From Planctomycetota bacterium (lineage in GTDB: Bacteria; Planctomycetota; B129-G9): a stretch of 10,984 bases of DNA. Position 1 is the first letter of the stretch. Each line of letters starts with the position of its first letter. The notes under the pieces are model-generated. The model searched no databases. It saw nothing but the letters and a program-made list of their open reading frames with translations, and was not told the origin of the DNA. Below, piece after piece: positions 1 through 7,144 of this stretch. The DNA lies in assembly GCA_003644325.1 (NCBI GenBank), contig QNCA01000021.1, forward strand, positions 1 to 10,984. The letters are read 5' to 3'. The translations under genes were made by a program, and so were the position numbers.

Positions 1-13
1 ACTTTTTCTGGAT

Positions 14-156
14 GATGGTAGGTGCTTGATTATAATCTGCTGTTTCATAACACCTTACGGTGACAGTCACCAATCTACGATCCGTTCCGACAAAGTCGGA
101 ACGGCTCCGTAATTGGTGACAGTCGCCGAGGTTAACAAAAACTCAGTCAACTTGAG
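14..156 (+). repeat. Left arm of a ~142-bp inverted repeat with nested hairpins
   Basis: This stretch is repeated in inverted orientation at 10843-10984. The outer 121 bp (14-134 against 10984-10864) differ at only three positions, and the inner ~20 bp match less well with a one-base gap. Inside is a 69-bp structured unit (59-127): a 13-mer GGTGACAGTCACC at 59-71, a perfect 10-bp stem CCGTTCCGAC/GTCGGAACGG (82-91 with 95-104) around a 3-nt loop, and a second 13-mer, GGTGACAGTCGCC, at 115-127. Both 13-mers are themselves near-perfect palindromes. No coding potential was seen. It lies just downstream of the minus-strand gene ending at 182 and could fold as RNA at that 3' end, but no U-tract marks it as a classical terminator. 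I infer a dispersed palindromic (REP/MITE-like) element. Confidence 0.9.
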
Positions 157-181
157 AACTATAGATAGTTTTCTGTTTCTT

Positions 182-724
182 TTATTCGGATTGTTCTTCA
201 TCATGTTTACCCAATATTTGTTCTCTAAAATCATCCATAACTGACCATTTCAATTGGAGTGGAAACTTACTATCTGCCATGAACGGTATAATAACTTCGC
301 GTCCTTCTGACTTGCATGCTTCGCATACCCAATAACACTTTCCAAAAGTAAGGCTGAACACTTTGCTCCCCATTTCGTCATCAAGTCTAGAAAGTCTTTC
401 CTCGGATTCCTCATTGGTATCACATGCTTTTATCATTCCTTTTTGTACTAAAGCACTCCAATGGTCATAATATTTTTCTCTAAGACAACACCATTGATAA
501 AATAGTAGTTCAAATACTTCATCAAACTTAATCTCCCCCGTTTCATTTCTCTCGCCTTTGATTACAAGTTCATCCGTATATTGAAGTAATTTTACTGATG
601 CTTCATCTACCTCTTCTATACACTTGTGAAGTAGTTTCAAGTTCTCGCAATCACACCAATAACCTTTGCTCTGGAGAAATCCAACTACAGGTTTATGTCC
701 TGAATAAAGCTTTTCATCTTCCAT
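182..724 (-). CDS. Orphan hypothetical protein, Cys-containing, 180 aa
   Basis: I do not recognise the family. A longer reading from 778 exists, but its first 18 codons translate the direct repeat at 755-781. The ATG at 724 follows TTGGAG with a ~10-nt spacer and gives a protein beginning MEDEKLYSGH. It is predicted soluble and acidic, with no signal peptide or membrane segment, a helical middle (about residues 30-120), and nine cysteines. These include C24-x-C26, C79-C80 and C130-x3-C134-x2-C137, so metal binding is possible but unproven. The segment is clearly AT-rich (about 40% G+C in a sampled line), unlike the GC-rich operon and aspS, which suggests recent acquisition. It stands alone between the direct repeat and the left repeat arm. 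It could be an effector or immunity-like cargo gene, but nothing in the sequence assigns a role. Confidence 0.75.
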   Translation of the reverse strand: MEDEKLYSGHKPVVGFLQSKGYWCDCENLKLLHKCIEEVDEASVKLLQYTDELVIKGERNETGEIKFDEVFELLFYQWCCLREKYYDHWSALVQKGMIKACDTNEESEERLSRLDDEMGSKVFSLTFGKCYWVCEACKSEGREVIIPFMADSKFPLQLKWSVMDDFREQILGKHDEEQSE

Positions 725-754
725 GATAAATTTACTCCAATATATGCCCACGGT

Positions 755-781
755 TACCCCCCATTTTTGTCCAGGCAACGG
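755..781 (-). repeat. 27-bp direct repeat, copy B, upstream of the orphan gene
   Basis: This copy matches 1607-1633 at 25 of 27 positions in the same orientation. Read on the minus strand it contains TTGCCTGGACAAAAATGGGG and ends 30 bp before the ATG of the 180-aa gene. Outside the 27 bp the two copies diverge quickly, so this is a short defined element and not a duplicated gene end. No convincing -35/-10 pair is formed within it. It may be a recombination or insertion end, or a binding site. Confidence 0.8.
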
Positions 782-924
782 GGTCCACCTCAGGCATTGG
801 AGATATATCTGTAAAGGGTCGCGCTGGAGCCCGTCCTTGACGGTCGGTCAATTGCTGGTGAAGGGATGCCAGTTCCGATGGCCGCAAGGCGGCAACGTCC
901 TTTCCCTCTGATCCGTTCTCGTAT

Positions 925-1206
925 TCATCCCCACAGCCATCTAAACAAGAACCTTGATAAAGACCCGAGCACAGAGCATGTACCCGCCAACAGGAGAAGC
1001 CAGAAAGCCCAAGAAAAGTCTTTCTTCGATGCTGGGTGTCGCCTGGCAAGAATCCACATGTAAACTGCAAATCCATAGCAGAAAAGCCCTATAAGGAAAG
1101 CCCCGGCAGACGTCCAGTTCCACTGGCTGCTCGCCCAGTGCTGCCAAGCCAGAAGGACAATTGCCAGCCCGGCCGTAAGGACTATTTTCTTCCAATGTTT
1201 CTTCAT
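925..1206 (-). CDS. Small multi-pass membrane protein, 93 aa, unknown function
   Basis: The protein starts MKKHWKKIVL and has a basic N-terminus followed by about three hydrophobic segments (roughly residues 8-24, 34-53 and 66-86) separated by short charged loops. Trp is frequent and there is no recognisable motif. The ATG has no clear Shine-Dalgarno of its own. It overlaps by ATGA the stop codon of the upstream reading frame (1203-1543, after frame repair), so it is probably translated by coupling. A TTG-started frame (941-1210) overlaps it, but it lacks membrane character and is treated as a shadow. It forms a two-gene unit with its upstream partner, headed by the direct repeat at 1607-1633. 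The function is unknown; small paired membrane proteins of this kind are often stress, toxin or accessory factors, but nothing here decides. Confidence 0.6.
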   Translation of the reverse strand: MKKHWKKIVLTAGLAIVLLAWQHWASSQWNWTSAGAFLIGLFCYGFAVYMWILARRHPASKKDFSWAFWLLLLAGTCSVLGSLSRFLFRWLWG

Positions 1207-1543
1207 TCAAAAAGAATCACAAATATGACTGAGCCGAGAAATACAAGCGTCCAACCCACAGCCAAACTTAGCGTAAGAGGTATTAGGGGACGGCTATTCC
1301 ACTTATTGAGCAACTTACCCAAAAAACAATCTGACGTATACCCGTCACTTTCTTTTCGGGTCTTATAACTATGAAATAATATAGCAAAAAGCCTACCAGA
1401 ATAGGATAGATCGACATATCTCCATAGAAGAGCCTTTCAGACCGCGTAAGAACACGACGTTTTCTGATATCAAGCAAAATGTAAACGATCTGTCCGACGA
1501 CACAAATTCCCAAGGGAATCTTGATATATAAGGGCCATGACAT
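1203..1543 (-). pseudogene. Small membrane protein gene, probably frameshifted (113 aa if repaired)
   Basis: The ATG at 1543 has a good Shine-Dalgarno (GAGGAG about 8 nt upstream). An in-frame start at 1600 adds only an Arg-rich, unlikely extension. As written the frame stops at 1283 after 86 aa, ending in a non-hydrophobic tail. If one T is restored in the T6 run (A6 at 1321-1326 on the plus strand), the frame continues for another ~40 residues. It then encodes a clear hydrophobic segment (about PLTLSLAVGWTLVFLGSVIF) and ends in a TGA at 1203-1205 that overlaps the next gene's ATG as ATGA. The repaired protein would be 113 aa with three or more membrane segments. The explanation may be a real mutation, slippage at the T run, or a homopolymer sequencing error. 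The family is not recognised. Confidence 0.65.
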
Positions 1544-1606
1544 TGTTGCCGCTCCTCGCCTTCGAGACAATGCGCTTGGGGAAACGCTATGCCACATCAA
1601 CCTGAC

Positions 1607-1633
1607 TACCCCCTATTTTTGTCCGGGCAACGG
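1607..1633 (-). repeat. 27-bp direct repeat, copy A, upstream of the membrane-protein pair
   Basis: This is the second copy of the element at 755-781, in the same orientation, with 852 bp between equivalent positions. It lies between the stop of the tandem-LolA gene (1654) and the ATG at 1543. It therefore marks the junction between the conserved-looking operon and the accessory segment. On the minus strand it reads GTTGCCCGGACAAAAATAGG and onward, preceded by a GC-rich stretch (GGCGCCG). Confidence 0.8.
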
Positions 1634-1653
1634 CGCCGCATCGGGGGCGATTG

Positions 1654-3348
1654 TTATTCTTCGATTATTTCGACGCCGTCGGGGAAAACGGGGTCGAATT
1701 TTTCCTTCGGTATCTCCTTCCAGATATTTATGTCGCTCAGGGTCACTTCGTTGTAGTTGTCTTTCCGCTGCAGGTCGTAAATTCTTATGTTGCGGGCCAG
1801 GAAGGTCTCGAGTTCCACCCACAGTTCGATGTGGTCCACGTTATGGCTCATCTTCCCGCCGGCGGCCGCGGGCAGCGGTTTCAGTGTCAGGTGGTAACAT
1901 TCCACGCCGTCGATTTTGTCCACCCCTTGCGGGACGAACTCGAACTGTTCGGACAGGTCCCCCGAACTCTGCCCGAAGAATTTCTGCATGATTCGGAGGT
2001 CCCCGACGGGCAGTTTCTTTTGCGCGCTCTTCACATCATAAAGTTTTGCGCGTGCAAGGTCTTTCCTGTAGGTGTATGCCTTCTCGCCGTTGCCGGCGAT
2101 GATTTGCTCTTCCGGTTTTGTGACCTCCAGGCGGAATTTATCCGGGCGCATGAAATTCAGGGTGCCGGCGGACTTTGAATGCGCCTCTCCGGACCCTGCC
2201 CACGTGGCGTCGTACTTGTCCCTTTCGAACTTCGCCTCTATTCCCTTTACCCACTCGCTCGTCCTGCGCATGCGCCACAGAATGTCCGCGGCGCCCTCCA
2301 GCGTCGCGTTGTCGTCGAATTTTTCCACTCCTTCCTTCGCCGGGTTGAAGCGAAACTCGCTGTCGGGTATTTCCTCGCCCTCGTTAATCTCGATGTTTTC
2401 AAACCATATTATGGTTTCGTCGTCGTTGAACGCGTTGTACAGTTTCACCTTTTCCACTTCCATGTCGCGGTTGATTACCACCTCTATGTGCTTGTAGTTG
2501 CCGCGCTTTACCTTGTTCTTGTAAATCAGTTCCAGCAGATATACGTCACGGGCCCGGAGGTCGTCCACGTCGTGGCCCTCGCGCTTGAGGCGGGCGGCCT
2601 CCGCGGAATCGCCCAGTTCTACCAGGCGCATCTCGAAGATTTTCTTCAATTCGCCCGGGACCGCCCCGTGCAGCACCATCAGTATCTCCGACATCTTCTC
2701 GTTATCAATCAGCCACCGCTCGGCCTTCACCGTATCGCCGGTTCCCGATTTACCGGGAGAAGTCGTCTTGATAATCCACAGGACGTGCATGTAGGCCAGA
2801 TAGCGCTCTGATTCCTTTTTATCGCTTTCCCCCTTCGGTTCATACTTCATCGTGAACACGAACCTGTTGCCCGGCTTGTAGAGGAATTCGCCCGTGGACG
2901 TCCGGCCCGCTTTCTTCTTTTGCTCGTCGGTATCCACGGGGTCGCTGAAGATGCCGAAGCGCGTCATGGTCAGGTCGGCGCGCATCCACTTGATTTTGCC
3001 CTGATGCTCGTGGAATCTCTTGAGGAACCTGTCCAGGGGCGTTTCCGCCACAGGCTCCTCTACGCCTTCACCGTTATCGGCGCTTTCCGGCGGCTCGGGC
3101 TGTTCGTCGCCGTTTTCCTCCGTTGGTTCCGAGGCCCCGTCGCTTTCGGACGGCGTCCCGCCGCCGGTATTTCCGCCCGCATCTTCAACGGTGGGCTGCC
3201 CCCCCGGGGCGGCTGGCAACTGGTCGCTCACCTGTTTTGAGGAATCTTCGTCGGGCACGCTCGGCGCGCTTAACTGCACGGCCATCACAACAATCGCACC
3301 GGCGACAGCGACGAGCAATAGGATGAGTATGATTAGATTGGCTTTCAT
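1654..3348 (-). CDS. Membrane-tethered protein with two tandem LolA-like domains, 564 aa
   Basis: Residues 5-26 form a hydrophobic signal peptide or anchor. A Gly/Pro/Glu-rich, negatively charged low-complexity linker follows (about 28-103). Residues ~105-345 and ~352-564 then look like two successive LolA-type beta domains. The second is clearer: GTLNFMRPDKFRLEV near 396-409, GEKAYTYRKDL near 421-431, a FF-containing segment near 457, and the C-terminal IPKEKFDPVFPDGVEII ending. The first domain has the parallel features GEFLYKPGNRFVF (153-165) and IPDSEFRFNPAKEGVE (327-342). LolA carries lipoproteins across the periplasm; a tandem, tethered version is unusual and could pass hydrophobic cargo between domains (inference). 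The start is followed by the signal segment, and upstream GGACGGTGA is a weak ribosome site. It ends an operon with ABC and VTT genes, but a 117-bp repeat-containing gap precedes it. Confidence 0.8.
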   Translation of the reverse strand: MKANLIILILLLVAVAGAIVVMAVQLSAPSVPDEDSSKQVSDQLPAAPGGQPTVEDAGGNTGGGTPSESDGASEPTEENGDEQPEPPESADNGEGVEEPVAETPLDRFLKRFHEHQGKIKWMRADLTMTRFGIFSDPVDTDEQKKKAGRTSTGEFLYKPGNRFVFTMKYEPKGESDKKESERYLAYMHVLWIIKTTSPGKSGTGDTVKAERWLIDNEKMSEILMVLHGAVPGELKKIFEMRLVELGDSAEAARLKREGHDVDDLRARDVYLLELIYKNKVKRGNYKHIEVVINRDMEVEKVKLYNAFNDDETIIWFENIEINEGEEIPDSEFRFNPAKEGVEKFDDNATLEGAADILWRMRRTSEWVKGIEAKFERDKYDATWAGSGEAHSKSAGTLNFMRPDKFRLEVTKPEEQIIAGNGEKAYTYRKDLARAKLYDVKSAQKKLPVGDLRIMQKFFGQSSGDLSEQFEFVPQGVDKIDGVECYHLTLKPLPAAAGGKMSHNVDHIELWVELETFLARNIRIYDLQRKDNYNEVTLSDINIWKEIPKEKFDPVFPDGVEIIEE

Positions 3349-3394
3349 TGTTCACCGTCCGGATTCACTGGTACAGGCCGCCGCCTCTTCGCGC

Positions 3395-3453
3395 GGTGAC
3401 TGTCACCCGCCGAAGCGAGAGGTGACGGTCACCGTTGCTTGGCGACGGTCACC
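3395..3453. repeat. Cluster of three 13-bp palindromes
   Basis: Three copies of the 13-mer occur in 59 bp: GGTGACTGTCACC (3395-3407), GGTGACGGTCACC (3421-3433) and GGCGACGGTCACC (3441-3453). They fill most of the gap between the VTT-like gene stop (3466) and the tandem-LolA start (3348), so they would lie in the operon transcript if it is continuous. CCTCTTCGC (3384-3392) and GCGAGAGG (3415-3422) can also pair imperfectly around the first copy. The longer arms of the terminal units are missing here. The cluster could act as a processing, stability or attenuation element, or be a decayed repeat. Confidence 0.85.
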
Positions 3454-3465
3454 GGCGCGGCCCTT

Positions 3466-4257
3466 TCAGAATTCTTGCGTACTCCCGGTCGAGGCGACGG
3501 CCGGTTTTCTTGAAAACATGCGCTTGGCCTTTCCGGCCAGAAACCCGATAAGCGCCAGGCCGGCGCACGCCGCGATAATCTGCCACCAGTTCAACTTCAG
3601 CACGCCCACCGCCAGGGCCGTCAGGTAGTAGCGTGGGAACCTGCCCAGGAACACGGCCAGCGCATACCTGGGGCGGCTGTACGCCCTGGGCACGGCGAGG
3701 ACCCTGTCGGCGGCGAAAGGTATCGCCAGTGCGTTTATCAACAGTACGATGAGAAACGGGGCCTGATTGAACCATTCCGCGATCTTCTCGTAGAACCTGG
3801 TCCTGACAAGTCTGCGCACCTTGCCCAGGCGCATCAGCCATGCCAGGGCGTGGTAGTCCGCCAGGTTTGCCGCGACCGTCGCCAGCGACGCCACCAGCGC
3901 CACCAGCCAGGCGGGGTATGGCTCTCGCGTCGCCCGAAAACGTGCTTCAACAGAACCGGCAGGGATTCCGTCACGCCGAACCGCCCCAGCGCCCATTCCA
4001 CGAGTCCCGGCATGGCGGTGCCCGATGCCATGAACATCACGCCCATGCTCACGTTCAGGGGGATAAACGTCGTTGCCAGGGACAGGTAGATGGTCCCTAT
4101 GCCCAGCACTCTGAAGTGTGGCGGCAAGAGCGCCGTCAGCGCCGCAATGCAGGCCAGGTAAAGGACGTAAAGCGCCAGCCACCGCTCCGGCGAGAGCCTG
4201 TCCGCGCCCAGCGGCTGCTCACGGGGGAAAGCGCCGGGTTTGTCTGAAACGCCCGAA

Positions 4258-4280
<23 letters not shown>
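3466..4280 (-). pseudogene. VTT/DedA-like (SNARE-associated) membrane protein, frameshifted
   Basis: Two reading frames together encode one multi-pass membrane protein of about 271 aa. The first (ATG at 4280) gives an N-terminal soluble stretch and membrane segments around WLALYVLYLACIAALTALL and GIGTIYLSLATTFIPLN. It then turns into Trp/Arg-rich nonsense near 3930. The second frame takes over there with ATREPYPAWLVALVASLATV, further membrane segments, and a block resembling VTT/YqaA-type proteins (LLINALAIPFAADRVLAVPR then LAVFLGRFPRYYLTALAVG), and runs to the stop at 3466. Adding one base within 3933-3940 (CCC and AAAA runs) restores a single frame. The start overlaps the end of the ATPase gene by 23 bp, as in a coupled operon. 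VTT proteins include lipid scramblases and flippases, which would suit an envelope-lipid role. A true mutation and a homopolymer sequencing error cannot be told apart here. Confidence 0.75.
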
Positions 4281-4935
<655 letters not shown>

Positions 4936-4962
4936 CCGTTTGTTCGCGACAAACAGCGGCCA

Positions 4963-6087
4963 TTATTCGTAGGTCAGCGCGACCACGGGGTCCTTGCCGG
5001 CGGCGAGTGCGGCGGGATAGAACGCGCCCAGCACGCCGCCGAACAGGCCGACGACGGCGGCTATCAGCACCCACCCCGGGGATATGGTGACGTTCAGGAG
5101 GCTGACAGCGGGTATAAGCCACGCCGCGAAGTAACTCAGGCCCGCTCCCACGCCGACGCCCAGCACGCACAATATCAGCGACTCGGTGATGATGGCCCGC
5201 GCTATGAACATGCGCGTGGCGCCCAGCGACTTCAATATCCCGATGTCGCGCGTCCGCTCGGCGACCACCGTGTACATGGTCAGCAATATCACCAGGAAAC
5301 TTATGCTCAGCGCGACGATGGTCACGTAGTTGGCGAAGTCGTCGATTATCTTGGCCTTTTCGCGGAAGGTCTCGTACATGGTGGCCGTCTCTACCGGCAG
5401 GAGGTCGAGTTTTTTCCCCTTGTGCTGAATCTTTTCGATGTCCCTGGCCACTTGTTGGGCGTCGGCGCCCGGTTTGCATTTTATCGCGAAGATGCTGGCG
5501 AAGCGGTCCTTGCCTCGGAACAGGACCTCGTGCAGCCTGTTAAAGGGCACATATACGCGCACACCGGCGCCGATGTCGTGTATCCCGACGACCTTCCAGT
5601 CTCGATTGAGGTATCGCACCGTGTCTCCGATTCCCACTCCGGAGTGAGCCGCCAGGCGCGAGTCGATGAGCATCTCGTACTTGTTGTCGTCGAAGAACCT
5701 GCCGCCGGAAAGTTTGACGTTCAGTTTGCCCAAATCCGCGCGGCTCACCCCCCAGACACGCTGTTCCTGGGTCACGGTCCCTATCTCGCCCAGTTTGTCC
5801 TGTACTATGGGCACCAGGGACTCGAGCCGGTCGCTCGATATCTCCTTTTTAATCACCTCTCCGAAGGAGAGCGGCATCTTGAGGGTGCCGCCGAAGATGT
5901 CGTAGTTCTGATAGAAGACGTAGATGTCCACGCCGGTGTTTTTCATCCGGCTGGTGATTTCGTCAATGGTCCCAACGAGCATGCCCTTGAGCACCAGCAG
6001 GAGCGCCACGCCTATCGCTATCCCGAACACGCTTATCGCGCTGCGGGTTTTGCGATGCCATAGATTCGCCGTTGCGAGGTTGGACAT
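4963..6087 (-). CDS. ABC transporter permease, FtsX/MacB family, 374 aa
   Basis: The topology is that of FtsX/LolCE/MacB permeases: one N-terminal membrane segment (about 16-36), a large extracytoplasmic domain (about 38-250, MacB-type periplasmic core), then three membrane segments (about 253-276, 300-326 and 338-362). The stretch ERTRDIGILKSLGATR (277-292) is the usual cytoplasmic coupling segment, and the C-terminus YPAALAAGKDPVVAL (357-371) is also typical. Members act as homo- or heterodimers with a LolD-like ATPase and use ATP to extract lipoproteins or drive periplasmic partners instead of classic import. Only one permease gene is present, so a homodimer is likely. The ATG follows the stop of the lipoprotein gene by one base, indicating coupled translation. 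The substrate is not shown by the sequence; the LolA-like neighbours point to lipoproteins or lipids. Confidence 0.92.
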   Translation of the reverse strand: MSNLATANLWHRKTRSAISVFGIAIGVALLLVLKGMLVGTIDEITSRMKNTGVDIYVFYQNYDIFGGTLKMPLSFGEVIKKEISSDRLESLVPIVQDKLGEIGTVTQEQRVWGVSRADLGKLNVKLSGGRFFDDNKYEMLIDSRLAAHSGVGIGDTVRYLNRDWKVVGIHDIGAGVRVYVPFNRLHEVLFRGKDRFASIFAIKCKPGADAQQVARDIEKIQHKGKKLDLLPVETATMYETFREKAKIIDDFANYVTIVALSISFLVILLTMYTVVAERTRDIGILKSLGATRMFIARAIITESLILCVLGVGVGAGLSYFAAWLIPAVSLLNVTISPGWVLIAAVVGLFGGVLGAFYPAALAAGKDPVVALTYE

Positions 6088-6088
6088 G

Positions 6089-6958
6089 CTATTTCTTCAG
6101 CCTCCATGTTCCGTCCGGCTGCAGTTCCCTGACCTCCGCCCCTTCGGGCATTACCGCCCGCGCGGAGTGCCCCATCGCTCTCCAGAATGCCTTCTCGTCG
6201 TTTACCCTGAACTTCGTGGGGTCCGAATTCTCGATCTTGAGATAATTGCCTTCCGTATCCGTAATCGTCAGGGCACTCGGCACGTACGCCTCCCTGTTGC
6301 CGGCGGTTTCCACCATTTTCATCCTGTCGTAACTGACCGTGAGGAGCGCATTCCCGTCCCTGCCGCATATCTCCTGCGCCACCGGCAGGAGCGTCCGCGA
6401 GGAGACAATGAGTTTGCGCACATCCTCGCCGGGCTTCCTTATGGTAATCACGTAATTCCCCGAATCGTCCCGGCACATTTCCGCGTCTTCCGGCTCGATG
6501 CGCTCCAGCGCCATTGCCGCCGACAGCAGGTCCGGCCTGAAGTTTAACAAGTCGCTGTCGGCCGACTCGAGGAATTCCACCCTGCCGGTATAGCAGCGGG
6601 TGTCCTCGTCGCGGAATTCGATAACGTCGAAGACCTCTCCATCGCTCTTGACGATGAGAACGTTCACATTGGCCTTGGTGACAAACAGACCCACGCCGGA
6701 AGGCTTCATGAAGGCGAACGTGGCCTCCGCGTTCTGGCCGTCGGGGTACTCGCTGTTCTTTATCCTCACATTGGTCAGGGATACGACGACGCGAACGCTC
6801 TCGCTGTTGCGGTTGAGGCGCTCTATCAGTTCTTCCCTGGAGATGCCTTCCGTCCGGTCGTTGTTACCGCCGTTGATTTCATCGGTGCCGTTGCAGCCCA
6901 TGCCCGTAAGCCAGACGGCACAGACGGCCGACACAATCCACAGCAATGCTCTATTCAT
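6089..6958 (-). CDS. Putative lipoprotein, LolA/LolB-like fold suspected, 289 aa
   Basis: The ATG at 6958 has a strong ribosome site (AGGAG, about 7 nt upstream) and opens directly with a signal sequence, MNRALLWIVSAVCAVWLTGM, followed by Gly-Cys (C22). An in-frame start at 6997 lacks these features. LTGMGC is an atypical lipobox, so lipidation of C22 is likely but not certain. The mature part begins with a polar Asn/Gly/Asp linker and then alternates short beta-like strands. An FMKPSGVGLFVT stretch and a late TEGNYLKIENSDPTKFRVN stretch recall LolA/LolB or DUF4292-type beta proteins; the resemblance is weak and by eye. As first gene of the operon, one base from the permease, it may be the receptor or acceptor partner of the ABC system (inference). 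Confidence 0.8.
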   Translation of the reverse strand: MNRALLWIVSAVCAVWLTGMGCNGTDEINGGNNDRTEGISREELIERLNRNSESVRVVVSLTNVRIKNSEYPDGQNAEATFAFMKPSGVGLFVTKANVNVLIVKSDGEVFDVIEFRDEDTRCYTGRVEFLESADSDLLNFRPDLLSAAMALERIEPEDAEMCRDDSGNYVITIRKPGEDVRKLIVSSRTLLPVAQEICGRDGNALLTVSYDRMKMVETAGNREAYVPSALTITDTEGNYLKIENSDPTKFRVNDEKAFWRAMGHSARAVMPEGAEVRELQPDGTWRLKK

Positions 6959-7012
6959 GGTCTTCTCCTGCGCATCGGCGAGGGGGGGATGCTCCACGTC
7001 GCGGCATTATGG

Positions 7013-7041
7013 AGTATACACGATTGCCACCCCGTGGACAA
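7013..7041 (-). promoter_or_regulatory. Sigma70-type promoter of the Lol-like operon
   Basis: On the minus strand the -35 TTGTCC (7036-7041) and -10 TATACT (7013-7018) are separated by exactly 17 bp. Transcription would start near 7006, leaving a leader of about 48 nt before the AGGAG ribosome site and the ATG at 6958. The next start upstream is that of the diguanylate cyclase gene, whose 3' end is at 7145. Confidence 0.65.
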
Positions 7042-7069
7042 TCTAAAACGGGAGCACGGTGAAATAACA

Positions 7070-7096
7070 GGAAAAGGGGTCAGACTTGCTCTCTTA
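7070..7096 (+). other. GGGGTCAGACTTGC-type motif, possible mobile-repeat remnant
   Basis: The stretch GGAAAAGGGGTCAGACTTGC (7070-7089) and its CT-rich tail lie between the operon promoter and the cyclase gene. From memory, closely similar AAAAGGGGTCAGAC motifs recur around REP-associated (IS200-like) tyrosine transposases in many environmental bacteria. There is no transposase and no second copy here, so this is only a suggestion of a solitary end or remnant. Confidence 0.3.
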
Positions 7097-7144
7097 CAGC
7101 GGGCAAACCTCTGTGGCGAGAAATGCGGGTTGGTGCGGCCATGA

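Noticed and set aside
725..778. N-terminal extension of the 180-aa protein to the start at 778
   Set aside because: The first 18 codons come from the direct repeat, and the ATG at 724 has its own ribosome site.
732..1076. Minus-strand frame of 114 aa running from the small membrane gene through the direct repeat
   Set aside because: It overlaps the 93-aa membrane gene, lacks a ribosome site, has irregular composition, and its end merely translates the repeat at 755-781.
1651..2811. Long plus-strand open frames (175 and 210 aa) opposite the tandem-LolA gene
   Set aside because: They are antisense shadows of a well-supported GC-rich gene; the minus strand has the signal peptide and domain structure.
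3395..3453. CRISPR array
   Set aside because: The units are only 13 bp and palindromic, spacing is 7-13 bp and uneven, and no cas gene is present.
5422..6063. 213-aa plus-strand frame opposite the ABC permease
   Set aside because: It is an antisense shadow; the permease topology and coupling motif lie on the minus strand.
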